Source: Nostoc sp. 'Peltigera membranacea cyanobiont' 210A (GTDB taxonomy: Bacteria; Cyanobacteriota; Cyanobacteriia; Cyanobacteriales; Nostocaceae). From it: a DNA stretch of 52,099 bases. Both the position numbers and the translations under genes were made by a program. The stretch is taken from assembly GCF_002246015.1 (NCBI RefSeq), contig NZ_NOLJ01000018.1, forward strand, positions 9,316 through 61,414. The letters are read 5' to 3'. The first letter of the stretch is position 1; each line of letters opens with the position of its first letter. The notes under the pieces are model-generated. The model ran no database searches, had not been told where the DNA came from, and was given only the letters and a program-made list of their open reading frames with translations. Shown piece by piece: positions 44,122-51,398 of the stretch.

Positions 44122-44219
44122 CTGAAGTTGAAGGTTGAGTATATTAATTCTTGGGAATCGTGAATCTGATGATTGATTAGTTGGTTTTTTGTGGATAAGC
44201 CAAAGCTTATCTCTTTTTT
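44122..44219 (+). pseudogene. ahcY: Degenerate copy of ahcY 3' end with terminator
   Basis: TTGAGTATATTAATTCTTGG at 44135-44154 matches ahcY 42453-42472 at 18 of 20 bases and encodes VEYINSWES-stop, against QIEYINSWTSGT in AhcY. Homology extends left through LTE/LTA codons and right through GATTGATTA-GTTG-GTTTTT to a hairpin GATAAGC-CAAA-GCTTATC plus TCTTTTTT (44193-44219), the counterpart of the ahcY terminator. So roughly 95 bp of the ahcY end occur twice as direct repeats with two xisHI units between them. Confidence 0.8.
44193..44219 (+). terminator. Terminator after xisHI block (ahcY-derived)
   Basis: GATAAGC pairs with GCTTATC over a 4-base loop and is followed by TCTTTTTTC. It would end transcription of the second xisHI unit. 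Confidence 0.75.
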
Positions 44220-44282
44220 CTTGTGCGACGTTATGGATTGATTGAATGAGCCATAAAAGCACGAAGCAAGAAGAGTAAAACA

Positions 44283-45278
44283 TCAAGAAAAGACTATTAT
44301 TTGTTGTAAATCAATCATAGCTTTATCAAGTAATTCTTTTTGTTTTATTTCCCAATTACTAAATCTAATTACAAACCATCCTTCTTTCATCAATTTTCTA
44401 GCTTGTTGTATATTTTGAGAATATTCTTCTTCACTAGCTAACCAGATTTCCTGATTGTGCTTACGAGTTGCATAATGACTAATATCGTCAATAAAAATAG
44501 CAAATTTTTTATTCTTCCAGAAAGCTACAAAGTCAACCCTATAAATATCGTTGATATTCAGAGATGAGGTAGGATTTAAATATTTTTTTGATTGTGAATG
44601 CCACTGTATCCAAGCTTGAGGTATGAGTATAGGTATATTTTTATTAGCCATATTAAATGTTTTAGCATAATGGAGAAAAAAATTTGTTTCGTATTCAGTT
44701 TGATTCATGTCTCTCAAGGCTCTTCTTAAACTTGTATCTGTTGTTCCTAAATGTAAATTAAAATTTTGTGCTAATTTTTGATAAGTTAAATCAGGATAAA
44801 CATTAAAGTCTATAATTCCAATACCATTTTTCCATTCAAATTTTAACTTTTGGCTACCTCTATCAATTTGAACAGCAAACTCTGGTTTTGGTTTGCCAAA
44901 TGGCAATCCAACAGGGAATTGTGATATAAATAAACTATTATTAGGAATAATTGGCTGATAAATTACTCTGTTTACATCAAATTTAAAGCCAATATCTGAT
45001 AGTGTTTTACGAAAATTATTTTTTGCATCATCAGGTAAATGAATAGAATACAATATTGTTTCTATAACTTGATTCAATTTTGGTATTATTACTGGACTTT
45101 CCCAATCGACTGATTTATAATATTGACTTATTAAATCACGTTTATACTCAAAATTTATTGATTCATCCCTGGTAAAGCCTCCACCTAAAAAAATAGTGTC
45201 TATTTGCTTCTTACTGAAAAAATCACAGCAATATTGTTCAAGATAAATTTTTAAACTTATTAGAATTGGATTTGACAT
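44283..45278 (-). CDS. PD-(D/E)XK-like nuclease with unknown N-terminal domain, defence-like
   Basis: A 331-residue protein. The last 90 residues look like a Vsr/DUF559-type PD-(D/E)XK nuclease: YRVDFVAFWKNKKFAIFIDD (Asp then a K-rich strand and acidic pair), HYATRKHNQE, and EGWFVIRFSNWEIKQ, the typical strand-helix end. The first 85 residues (FEYKRDLISQYYKSVDWESP, then helical TILYSIHLPDDAKNNFRKTL with GFKFD) recall the N-terminal domains of AbiJ-like abortive-infection proteins, a weak resemblance by eye. It is AT-rich and divergent from an orphan xisI at 45406 with 127 bp between starts. Function as a restriction or abortive-infection effector is inferred. Confidence 0.6.
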   Translation of the reverse strand: MSNPILISLKIYLEQYCCDFFSKKQIDTIFLGGGFTRDESINFEYKRDLISQYYKSVDWESPVIIPKLNQVIETILYSIHLPDDAKNNFRKTLSDIGFKFDVNRVIYQPIIPNNSLFISQFPVGLPFGKPKPEFAVQIDRGSQKLKFEWKNGIGIIDFNVYPDLTYQKLAQNFNLHLGTTDTSLRRALRDMNQTEYETNFFLHYAKTFNMANKNIPILIPQAWIQWHSQSKKYLNPTSSLNINDIYRVDFVAFWKNKKFAIFIDDISHYATRKHNQEIWLASEEEYSQNIQQARKLMKEGWFVIRFSNWEIKQKELLDKAMIDLQQIIVFS

Positions 45279-45405
45279 AGTAATTATTTATATTTGAAGA
45301 AATATTACTAGTTTAAAATCTTACTATATTTTTGTGTTCTTACTTTTTGCCTTTGCATATAATTTGTTTACTTGTCTTCGACTCAAAACGAGAGGTGGTA
45401 CTGCA

Positions 45406-45741
45406 ATGGATACCTTAGATAATTATCGCCAAATCATTCAAAAAATATTAAACGAATACGCCCAACTCCCCTACGCTTACGGAGAACTAGAAAGACAGCT
45501 AATTATAGACCAAACCGCCAACCATTACCTACTACTAACACTAGGCTGGGAAAATAATCAACGGGTGCATGGTTGCTTAGTCCATATTGACATTATCAAC
45601 GATAAAATCTGGATTCAAAGAGACGGTACAGAATACGGTATAGCCAACGAACTTGTTAACGCTGGTATTCCTAAAAATCAAATTGTTCTCGCCTTCCAAC
45701 CAGTCGATGTCAGGCAGTATACTGAATTTGCTGTTACTTAA
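45406..45741 (+). CDS. xisI: XisI-family protein (copy 3, without xisH)
   Basis: A 111-residue XisI protein from ATG 45406 (MDTLDNYRQIIQKILNEYAQ), with HYLLLTLGWENNQRVHGCLV, KIWIQRDGTEYGIANELVNA and IVLAFQPVDVRQYTEFAVT. It is clearly diverged from copies 1 and 2 and has no xisH in front. An upstream in-frame ATG (45334) would add 24 hydrophobic and basic residues not found in the family. Its neighbour across the divergent spacer is the nuclease-like gene. Confidence 0.88.
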   Translation: MDTLDNYRQIIQKILNEYAQLPYAYGELERQLIIDQTANHYLLLTLGWENNQRVHGCLVHIDIINDKIWIQRDGTEYGIANELVNAGIPKNQIVLAFQPVDVRQYTEFAVT

Positions 45742-45781
45742 TTAAGCCTAAAAACTAAGCTTTACATAAATTTTATATACT

Positions 45782-45808
45782 TTTTGTGGGAAGAGATACC
45801 CCACAAAA
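45782..45808 (+). terminator. Hairpin after xisI copy 3
   Basis: TTTTGTGGG (45782-45790) pairs with CCCACAAAA (45800-45808). The symmetric A/T flanks let it serve the rightward xisI and the leftward pentapeptide gene ending at 45842. Confidence 0.65.
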
Positions 45809-45841
45809 TGAATCTAAATGTCAATTCCTTGTTCTTGTAAA

Positions 45842-46648
45842 CTAATATTTTATTAAAGTGTTAGGCATAATTGTTTCTTGAAGATTTACGCCGCTGAAAT
45901 TAGCTCCCCGAATGTCGGCTCCTCTAAGGTTAGTTCCTCTGAGATTCGCCCCTGCCAAATTCGCGTCTCTAAGGTTAGTCCAACTCAAGTCAGCTTGACT
46001 CAAATCAGCTTCACTTAGGTTAGCCCGCAACAAGTATGCACCACTTAGGTGAGCCTTGGTCAAATTAGCTTTGTATAAGTCAGCTTTGTAAAGATAAGCC
46101 CCTAAAATTTCTGCTTCGTACAAACTCGCCTCGCTGAGGTCAGCCGCAATCAAGTTAGCTTCAATGAGGTTGGCAAAAGAGAGGTTAGCCCGCATCAACT
46201 TTGCTGCACCTAAATCGGCATCTCTCAAGTTAGCGCCTTTTAAGTCAGTACCAATTAGATTAGCGTATGCGATCGCAGCACCTCTAAGATCCACCTGACT
46301 CAAGTCAGCTCCAATCAAATTGGCATGACTCAAATCTGCCTGCGTAAGTATAGCGCTACTCAAGTTAGCAACACTGAAGTTAGCCGCACTCAGGTTAGCT
46401 TCATTCAGGAAGGCTTTATAGAGGTTGGCACTACTGAGGTCAGCACCACTGAGGTTTGCCCGCACAAGTAAAGCATTACCCAAATCGACTTTTCTCAGAT
46501 TTACCCCCTGGAGGTTTGCACCTCTGAGGTTATCGCCTTGCAAATTCGCACCGCTGAGGTCTGGTTCAATCTGGGGATTTTTCTTTCTCCACTCAATCCA
46601 TTTAACTGCACCTGCTTTGAGTAAAGTTAGATGCTCTCGATTTGCCAT
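45842..46648 (-). CDS. Pentapeptide-repeat protein
   Basis: A 268-residue protein from ATG 46648 (MANREHLTLLKAGAVKWIEW), where GGAG lies 5 nt upstream; an earlier ATG (46675) inside ccmP has none. After a 40-residue lead it consists of about 40 A(D/N)LxX pentapeptides (for example GADLSSANLYKAFLNEANLS) that fold as a right-handed quadrilateral beta helix. The lead resembles those of cyanobacterial proteins that start LLKAGAVKWNxWR. It starts 10 bp after ccmP, so the two form an operon. The role is unknown; a link to carboxysome shell biology is only suggested by position. Confidence 0.88.
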   Translation of the reverse strand: MANREHLTLLKAGAVKWIEWRKKNPQIEPDLSGANLQGDNLRGANLQGVNLRKVDLGNALLVRANLSGADLSSANLYKAFLNEANLSAANFSVANLSSAILTQADLSHANLIGADLSQVDLRGAAIAYANLIGTDLKGANLRDADLGAAKLMRANLSFANLIEANLIAADLSEASLYEAEILGAYLYKADLYKANLTKAHLSGAYLLRANLSEADLSQADLSWTNLRDANLAGANLRGTNLRGADIRGANFSGVNLQETIMPNTLIKY

Positions 46649-46658
46649 TTTCTCTCCT

Positions 46659-47300
46659 TTACTCCTGACGCCCACCCAGAGAATTTACCCGACCAGCGAC
46701 ACTTTCAATAGCTGTTAATGCTCCCGCTGCTCCTGCTAGAATATCCTGTTCTTGTCCACCTAAGTAAAGCCTTCCAAAACTACCTACAGCTTGAACTTCT
46801 AGAATGTTAATCCTCGCTGCTTTTTCCGCTTCATTGGCAGCCAGTGCGGCGTAAGCAGCAGGCTCCACTTCTAATACATACAGCGTTTGACCCGCTAGTA
46901 GCATCTGTCCCCGACGCGTGCGATTAATCAGTTGTGTTTGATAAGCATCGATGTTGCGGATAATCTGGCTAGAAATAACACGCGGTTTCAGACATTCCTC
47001 TCTTTTGACTCCCAGGAACGCCAAAATTGCTTGACCAGCAGCTCTGGTTTCGCCTTGGGAGCTAGAATGAACTTCCAATAGTCCGTACAGTCGTTCAACT
47101 ACCTGTACTCCCGGACGGACAGAGGCAGATTTCAGGGCTATATCCGTAATCTTATTAATTTCGATACCAGGAGAGATTTCAATCCACAGTGATGTATCTC
47201 CTGGTAATGGTAAGAAGCCTTGAGCTACTGTTCCCATATATGCTGCATGTTGAGGTTGCAGGTTGTCGAGAAATACGAAACTGCGTAATTCTATGCCCAA
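46659..47300 (-). CDS. ccmP: Carboxysome shell protein CcmP (tandem BMC domains)
   Basis: A 213-residue protein, the length of CcmP, the tandem BMC-domain pseudohexamer of beta-carboxysomes thought to form a gated, stacked pore for larger metabolites. BMC domain 1 spans about 1-100 (SLWIEISPGIEINKITDIAL, RLYGLLEVHSSSQGETRAAG). Domain 2 spans about 105-210 (LYVLEVEPAAYAALAANEAE, AVGSFGRLYLGGQEQDILAG). ccmP is usually a satellite locus apart from ccmKLMN, as here. The group II intron lies 158 bp upstream, so the promoter must be in that gap or be displaced. Confidence 0.9.
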   Translation of the reverse strand: MGIELRSFVFLDNLQPQHAAYMGTVAQGFLPLPGDTSLWIEISPGIEINKITDIALKSASVRPGVQVVERLYGLLEVHSSSQGETRAAGQAILAFLGVKREECLKPRVISSQIIRNIDAYQTQLINRTRRGQMLLAGQTLYVLEVEPAAYAALAANEAEKAARINILEVQAVGSFGRLYLGGQEQDILAGAAGALTAIESVAGRVNSLGGRQE

Positions 47301-47457
47301 GATTTTGCTCTCCAGTCGTGAGGGTAAAAGTTATGTATATGCTGCAAGATATAAGCGTCTAACTTGACAATATAGGGTATAAAGGAGCGCAAAATCCGTT
47401 AAACGGATCTACAACCGTGTGTCAAAGGGTAATTATAGAAGTTAATGCTTATTTAGA

Positions 47458-49683
47458 GTGCGATTCGTTGATTAGTGAATCACGGTAATCAGTCCGTAAA
47501 TAACTAATCCAGCCCACAGCAGATTACTGTCACTAAAGGCTGAACTCTCGGTCAGATGTAGGTGAAAGCCCTACCATTCAGACTCAGAATTGACTCCTTA
47601 TCTGCCCACACCGAACAAGCTCGGTTCTTGTAGAGTGAAGCTGGGAACAGGGCGCAATCAGACGACCGTTGCGGGTTGACACTGGCGCTAATAGGGAGTT
47701 CCCACGATGAAACAGAGCCTATAAAAGCGACTTACTGCAAGGCAGGGCGCAACACAAAATCCCTGACCTCACTGGAGATTCATTCCCGCCAAAATATTCT
47801 GAAGTAACAGGCAAGAGTCCAGGGAATCCAGTAGTTGAATTGGCTACATCTAAAAGGAACTATCAATCTCTCCGAGGGAACGAATAAAAACGAGTTGCGG
47901 GTCTTGGGGCAGTCGAACCCCAGGTAGGCTAGACGAGAAGCGGAATCCTCGCAAGTCGGGTAGGACAGACCGTAATTGGTCTGAGGTGTTCAGAATACAC
48001 AAACTCTAGAAGAGAAAATGATTAGACACAGTTGTAAAACCAGTGAATCTTGGAAAGCTTTACCGTGGAAGAAGTTCCGCCGTAACCTTTTCCGCCTTCA
48101 AAAGCGCGTGTACAAAGCCGTTCAAGTTGGAGACAAACGGAAAGCTAGGTCACTCCAAAAGCTTATTCTAAAATCCACCTCGGCTCGATTTCTTGCAATT
48201 AGACTTGTATCTCAGCTAAATGCTGGTAAAAAGACGGCTGGTATTGATGGTAAGAAATCCCTCTCATTTGAAGAACGCTTCAATCTTGAAGAACTACTGA
48301 AAATGAATAGTGGAAACTGGAAGCATCAAGGACTACGGGAAATCCCCATCCCTAAAAAGGACGGGACTACCAGAATGCTTAAAATACCAACCATCGCGGA
48401 TAGAGCTTGGCAATGCCTCGCAAAATATGCACTAGAAGCAGCACACGAAGCAACGTTCCACGCCAGGAGCTACGGGTTTAGAACTGGGCGCTCTGCCCAT
48501 GATGCTCAAAAATACATCTACAATAACCTACGTTCCTCCTGCAAAGGAATAGAAAAACGAGTTATTGAACTCGATATCGAAAAATGCTTCGACAGGATTA
48601 ACCACTCAGCAATAATGGACGAACTCATTGCCCCCAAAGGCTTAAAACTCGGTATCTTCCGATGCCTTAAGGCAGGAGTAAACCCAGAATTCCCCGAACA
48701 AGGAACACCTCAAGGGGGAGTGGTCAGTCCGTTACTAGCTAACATCGCGCTCAACGGGATTGAGAGTATTCACAGATACCACGCCGAATACAAAAACAGT
48801 AGAAGTATCACACCGAAAACCTCGTCCGAGAAAATTGTCGAACCATCAGTCCGATACGCGGATGACATGGTTATTATACTTCGACCCGAAGACGATGCGA
48901 TAGAGATACTTGAAAGAATCAGCGAGTTCCTCCGCAAACGCGGAATGAATGTAAGCCAAAAGAAAACCAAAGTTACCGCCGCGACAGATGGGTTTGATTT
49001 CCTCGGCTGGCACTTTAAAGTCCAGAAAAACGGAAAGTTCAGAAGTATTCCCTCAGTGGACAACTTTAAAGCTTTTCGTAAGAAAGTAAAACACATCATC
49101 AACAACTCGAATTATGGTGCTACCACAAAGGCTGAGAAATTAGCCCCAGTAGTAAGAGGTTGGAGAAATTACCATAAGTTCTGCAAGATGGACGGGTCTA
49201 GAAACTCGTTATACCACATCCAAAAAAGAGCTTACACGGTATTCAACAAGGAAACCAAGCAAAACCGCTACTCTAGTAAGAAACTACTAGACAAAGCACT
49301 CCCAGCAGTTCCCTACTCCGAAAATAAACACGTCATGGTTCAAGGAATAAAATCCCCCTATGACGGAAATATAGCCTACTGGAGCGAACGCAGAAGCAAG
49401 CTCTACGATGGCGAAACCTCTAAAGCTCTTAAGAAGCAAAACCATAAATGTGCCTCCTGCGGTTTGAAATTCATTGATGAAGAAAAGGTACACCTGCACC
49501 ACATCGACGGAAATCATGCCAACTGGAAGAAAAGTAATCTTGAAGCAATTCACGAGAGTTGCCACGATTACAAACACATGAGCAAAAGCGCAAGCTAAGA
49601 ACATCGGGAGCCGTGTACACGGAAACGGGTACGCACGGATCTAACTGAGAGGTGCGGGGAATAATATCCCCCATCGACTCAAC
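47458..49683 (+). mobile_element. Group II intron with HNH maturase
   Basis: The 5' end is GTGCGATTCG at 47458. The six bases before it (TTTAGA, 47452-47457) are exactly complementary to TCTAAA at 47849-47854, a fitting IBS1-EBS1 pair that supports the boundary. Domain V is at about 49608-49642: GAGCCGTG, a GAAA tetraloop, and CACGGATCT closing. Domain VI follows with a GGGG...CCCC stem, ending in AC at 49682-49683. Total about 2.2 kb, with the ORF in domain IV. No host gene is seen at the insertion; it sits between ccmP (opposite strand) and spacer. The 3' edge is uncertain by a few bases. Confidence 0.85.
48018..49598 (+). CDS. ltrA: Group II intron reverse transcriptase/maturase
   Basis: A 526-residue intron-encoded protein. 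RT blocks: GLREIPIPKKDGTTRMLKIP, ARSYGFRTGRSAHDAQKYI, ELDIEKCFDRINH, GTPQGGVVSPLLANIALNGI and the catalytic VRYADDMVIIL. The maturase X domain is near VVRGWRNYHKFCKMDGSRNS. A C-terminal HNH endonuclease has CASCG, HLHHIDGNHANWKKSNLEAI and the final CHDYKH zinc His/Cys. All parts needed for splicing and retrohoming are intact, so the intron may be mobile. Confidence 0.95.
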   Translation: MIRHSCKTSESWKALPWKKFRRNLFRLQKRVYKAVQVGDKRKARSLQKLILKSTSARFLAIRLVSQLNAGKKTAGIDGKKSLSFEERFNLEELLKMNSGNWKHQGLREIPIPKKDGTTRMLKIPTIADRAWQCLAKYALEAAHEATFHARSYGFRTGRSAHDAQKYIYNNLRSSCKGIEKRVIELDIEKCFDRINHSAIMDELIAPKGLKLGIFRCLKAGVNPEFPEQGTPQGGVVSPLLANIALNGIESIHRYHAEYKNSRSITPKTSSEKIVEPSVRYADDMVIILRPEDDAIEILERISEFLRKRGMNVSQKKTKVTAATDGFDFLGWHFKVQKNGKFRSIPSVDNFKAFRKKVKHIINNSNYGATTKAEKLAPVVRGWRNYHKFCKMDGSRNSLYHIQKRAYTVFNKETKQNRYSSKKLLDKALPAVPYSENKHVMVQGIKSPYDGNIAYWSERRSKLYDGETSKALKKQNHKCASCGLKFIDEEKVHLHHIDGNHANWKKSNLEAIHESCHDYKHMSKSAS

Positions 49684-50018
49684 CAGACCATCGTCGTCGC
49701 GGGATAAAATCTACTTTGATCGGACGACATAATTTTTATTTAACACAGCTGCTTTGTAAACATCTTGACCCCTTTACATTACCCTAGTTTTACCCCAAAT
49801 ATTTCTCCAACACCTCCCAACCGGAACCGCAAGGATTAAATACCAATAAATATGGCTCTTTCTAGCTCAAGTTGTTTTTCCTAAAGTATTTTCATCCCGA
49901 TCCCCCCCAATCAGGTAAATAAGCAGATACAAAGCACTTAAACACCTTGCCGTGGTTTGGGATTTCGGCGCGATCGCCAATATGCGGAAGGGCGATCGCG
50001 ATTTTTCTAGTTTATCTA
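49684..50018. other. Intergenic region right of the intron
   Basis: No gene is seen. Just after the intron, GTCGTC and GGACGAC flank a 24-base loop followed by ATAATTTTTATTT, a possible terminator. The inverted HIP1 hairpin at 49969-50000 is at the right end. Confidence 0.5.
49969..50000 (-). terminator. Hairpin made of two inverted HIP1 sites
   Basis: CGCGATCGCC (49969-49978) and GGCGATCGCG (49991-50000) pair exactly over 12 bases, followed on the plus strand by ATTTTTCT. It is 18 bp after the stop of the leftward gene at 50019. HIP1 octamers form both arms of the stem. Confidence 0.6.
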
Positions 50019-50393
50019 TCAGGTACTGGGCAAGTCTCCTTCAGGTAAGACATTATCTATGCTCAGTACCCACGGTATACCTTTGTCAATTGGGGAACTG
50101 ACAGTAATTTTAGCTCTGTTGGCAAACTGTTTTAAGCGATCGGCAAATTGAGGAACAGTTTTCATGATATTGCGATAACTTTCCATGTTATTACAAATCA
50201 GGATCAAGGTCAAAACGCCACTATTGATTTGGAAATACCAATGACAACTCGATAACAAAATCCGTGTCATGCGATCGCACGCTAAGAAAAAGCTTTTTTT
50301 AGTTGCTTCTTCAAGCTGTCGGAATAGTATTTCACTCAACTTTATTGTTTGAGGTGAAGGCAAATCATCTGGATGTAGGCATGGTTGATTCAT
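50019..50393 (-). CDS. Conserved protein of unknown function
   Basis: A 124-residue protein: MNQPCLHPDDLPSPQTIKLS, EILFRQLEEATKKSFFLACD, a hydrophobic strand region (FQINSGVLTLILICNNMESY) and a C-terminal beta part ending PWVLSIDNVLPEGDLPS. I do not recognise it. The mixed alpha/beta pattern and size resemble small cyanobacterial proteins near regulators. It shares strand and size with the gene at 50493. Confidence 0.5.
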   Translation of the reverse strand: MNQPCLHPDDLPSPQTIKLSEILFRQLEEATKKSFFLACDRMTRILLSSCHWYFQINSGVLTLILICNNMESYRNIMKTVPQFADRLKQFANRAKITVSSPIDKGIPWVLSIDNVLPEGDLPST

Positions 50394-50492
50394 AAGTTTT
50401 TAGCAAGCTTCAAAAGTAACGAAGCTGCGGTAAAGATTGGGAATAATGATTTTTTGCAGATTGAATATTGCAGAAAAATCAGGTTTACTAGG

Positions 50493-50858
50493 TTATTGTT
50501 CTTGAGTGACAATCCACAGCAATTCTAACCACAACTGTGGATAAGCTTGCTTGAGATTTGAGAGTGGATCGCGCATCAAGTTATTGGCATTCAAGCAAAC
50601 AACTTCAACTAGTCCCAAGTATTCTGCTACTTCTTTGAGTAGGTTTTTTTGTTCTACTACAGCATTAATTAGTCTATCAGGGCAATAAATACCAATGTAT
50701 TTTGCTTGGCGAATGCATGTTTTTATATTCACTCTTGTTAAGTGAGGGTGAGGATTGATTATCTTCACATAACATTCGCTTAACAGTTTCCATACACGTG
50801 GGTGAGTGTGTTCAATAATTACGTTAAATTGCTGGGCTAAGTCTTCTTCTGTAATCAT
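50493..50858 (-). CDS. Conserved protein of unknown function
   Basis: A 121-residue, mainly helical protein starting MITEEDLAQQFNVIIEHTHP. I chose ATG 50858 because GGAG stands 6 nt upstream; in-frame ATGs at 50870 and 50924 have no site. A clear hydrophobic C-terminus is YPQLWLELLWIVTQEQ. Not recognised. It lies 99 bp upstream of the unknown gene at 50019 on the same strand; the two may be co-transcribed. Confidence 0.5.
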   Translation of the reverse strand: MITEEDLAQQFNVIIEHTHPRVWKLLSECYVKIINPHPHLTRVNIKTCIRQAKYIGIYCPDRLINAVVEQKNLLKEVAEYLGLVEVVCLNANNLMRDPLSNLKQAYPQLWLELLWIVTQEQ

Positions 50859-51398
50859 TACTCTCTCCATTGCTTTGTTACCATCTGTTGCATACTTTGG
50901 TAAATACCTAATTGATTGTGCCAAAACTTAAAACAGCAATTCTTTGCTGATGCTATGTGCATATTCACTTTAGTCAAATAGGTAATTTTTCGTCAGGGCA
51001 AAATTTACCCAAAAAGCGAAATTGGTTGGTATGTTTTCTACTGTTTGTATTACTCGTCTATCAAGCATCAAAGCTGAAACTAATCTCTAAAACTGTATTA
51101 AATGTTACTGTTTACCAATTTAGTTGGTAAACAGTAACTGCTAAATAAATGCTCTGTTTATTGGAATTTGGGGCTTTTGAGCCAAAAGAGAAGGTAAAAA
51201 ACAACCACCCGCAAAAATAATTTGCGCTTCGCAAGCAAATTGGCCATTTCTGTGATAGTCTTTTTATATGGGGAATCAAGACAGCGAAAGCAGAAAAAGT
51301 CTTCCAAGAGAAATGATATAAACTCAAAGACCAGACTTTCGCCTTGGCAGATATAAGTTAAATCCGCTACGGCTTTTTGAAACCAAGAGACAAAGCCA
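50859..51398. other. Intergenic region upstream of the HTH regulator
   Basis: Contains a perfect inverted repeat at 51104-51138 and, near 51238-51267, TTGGCC and TTATAT spaced about 18 bp, a possible promoter of the regulator. Open frames here on the minus strand overlap the regulator start and are not convincing. Confidence 0.45.
51104..51138. promoter_or_regulatory. Perfect 15-bp inverted repeat
   Basis: GTTACTGTTTACCAA (51104-51118) and its exact complement (51124-51138) around TTTAG. There is no T tail on either strand, so an operator or stable RNA stem are both possible. It lies 261 bp upstream of the HTH regulator gene. Confidence 0.5.
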
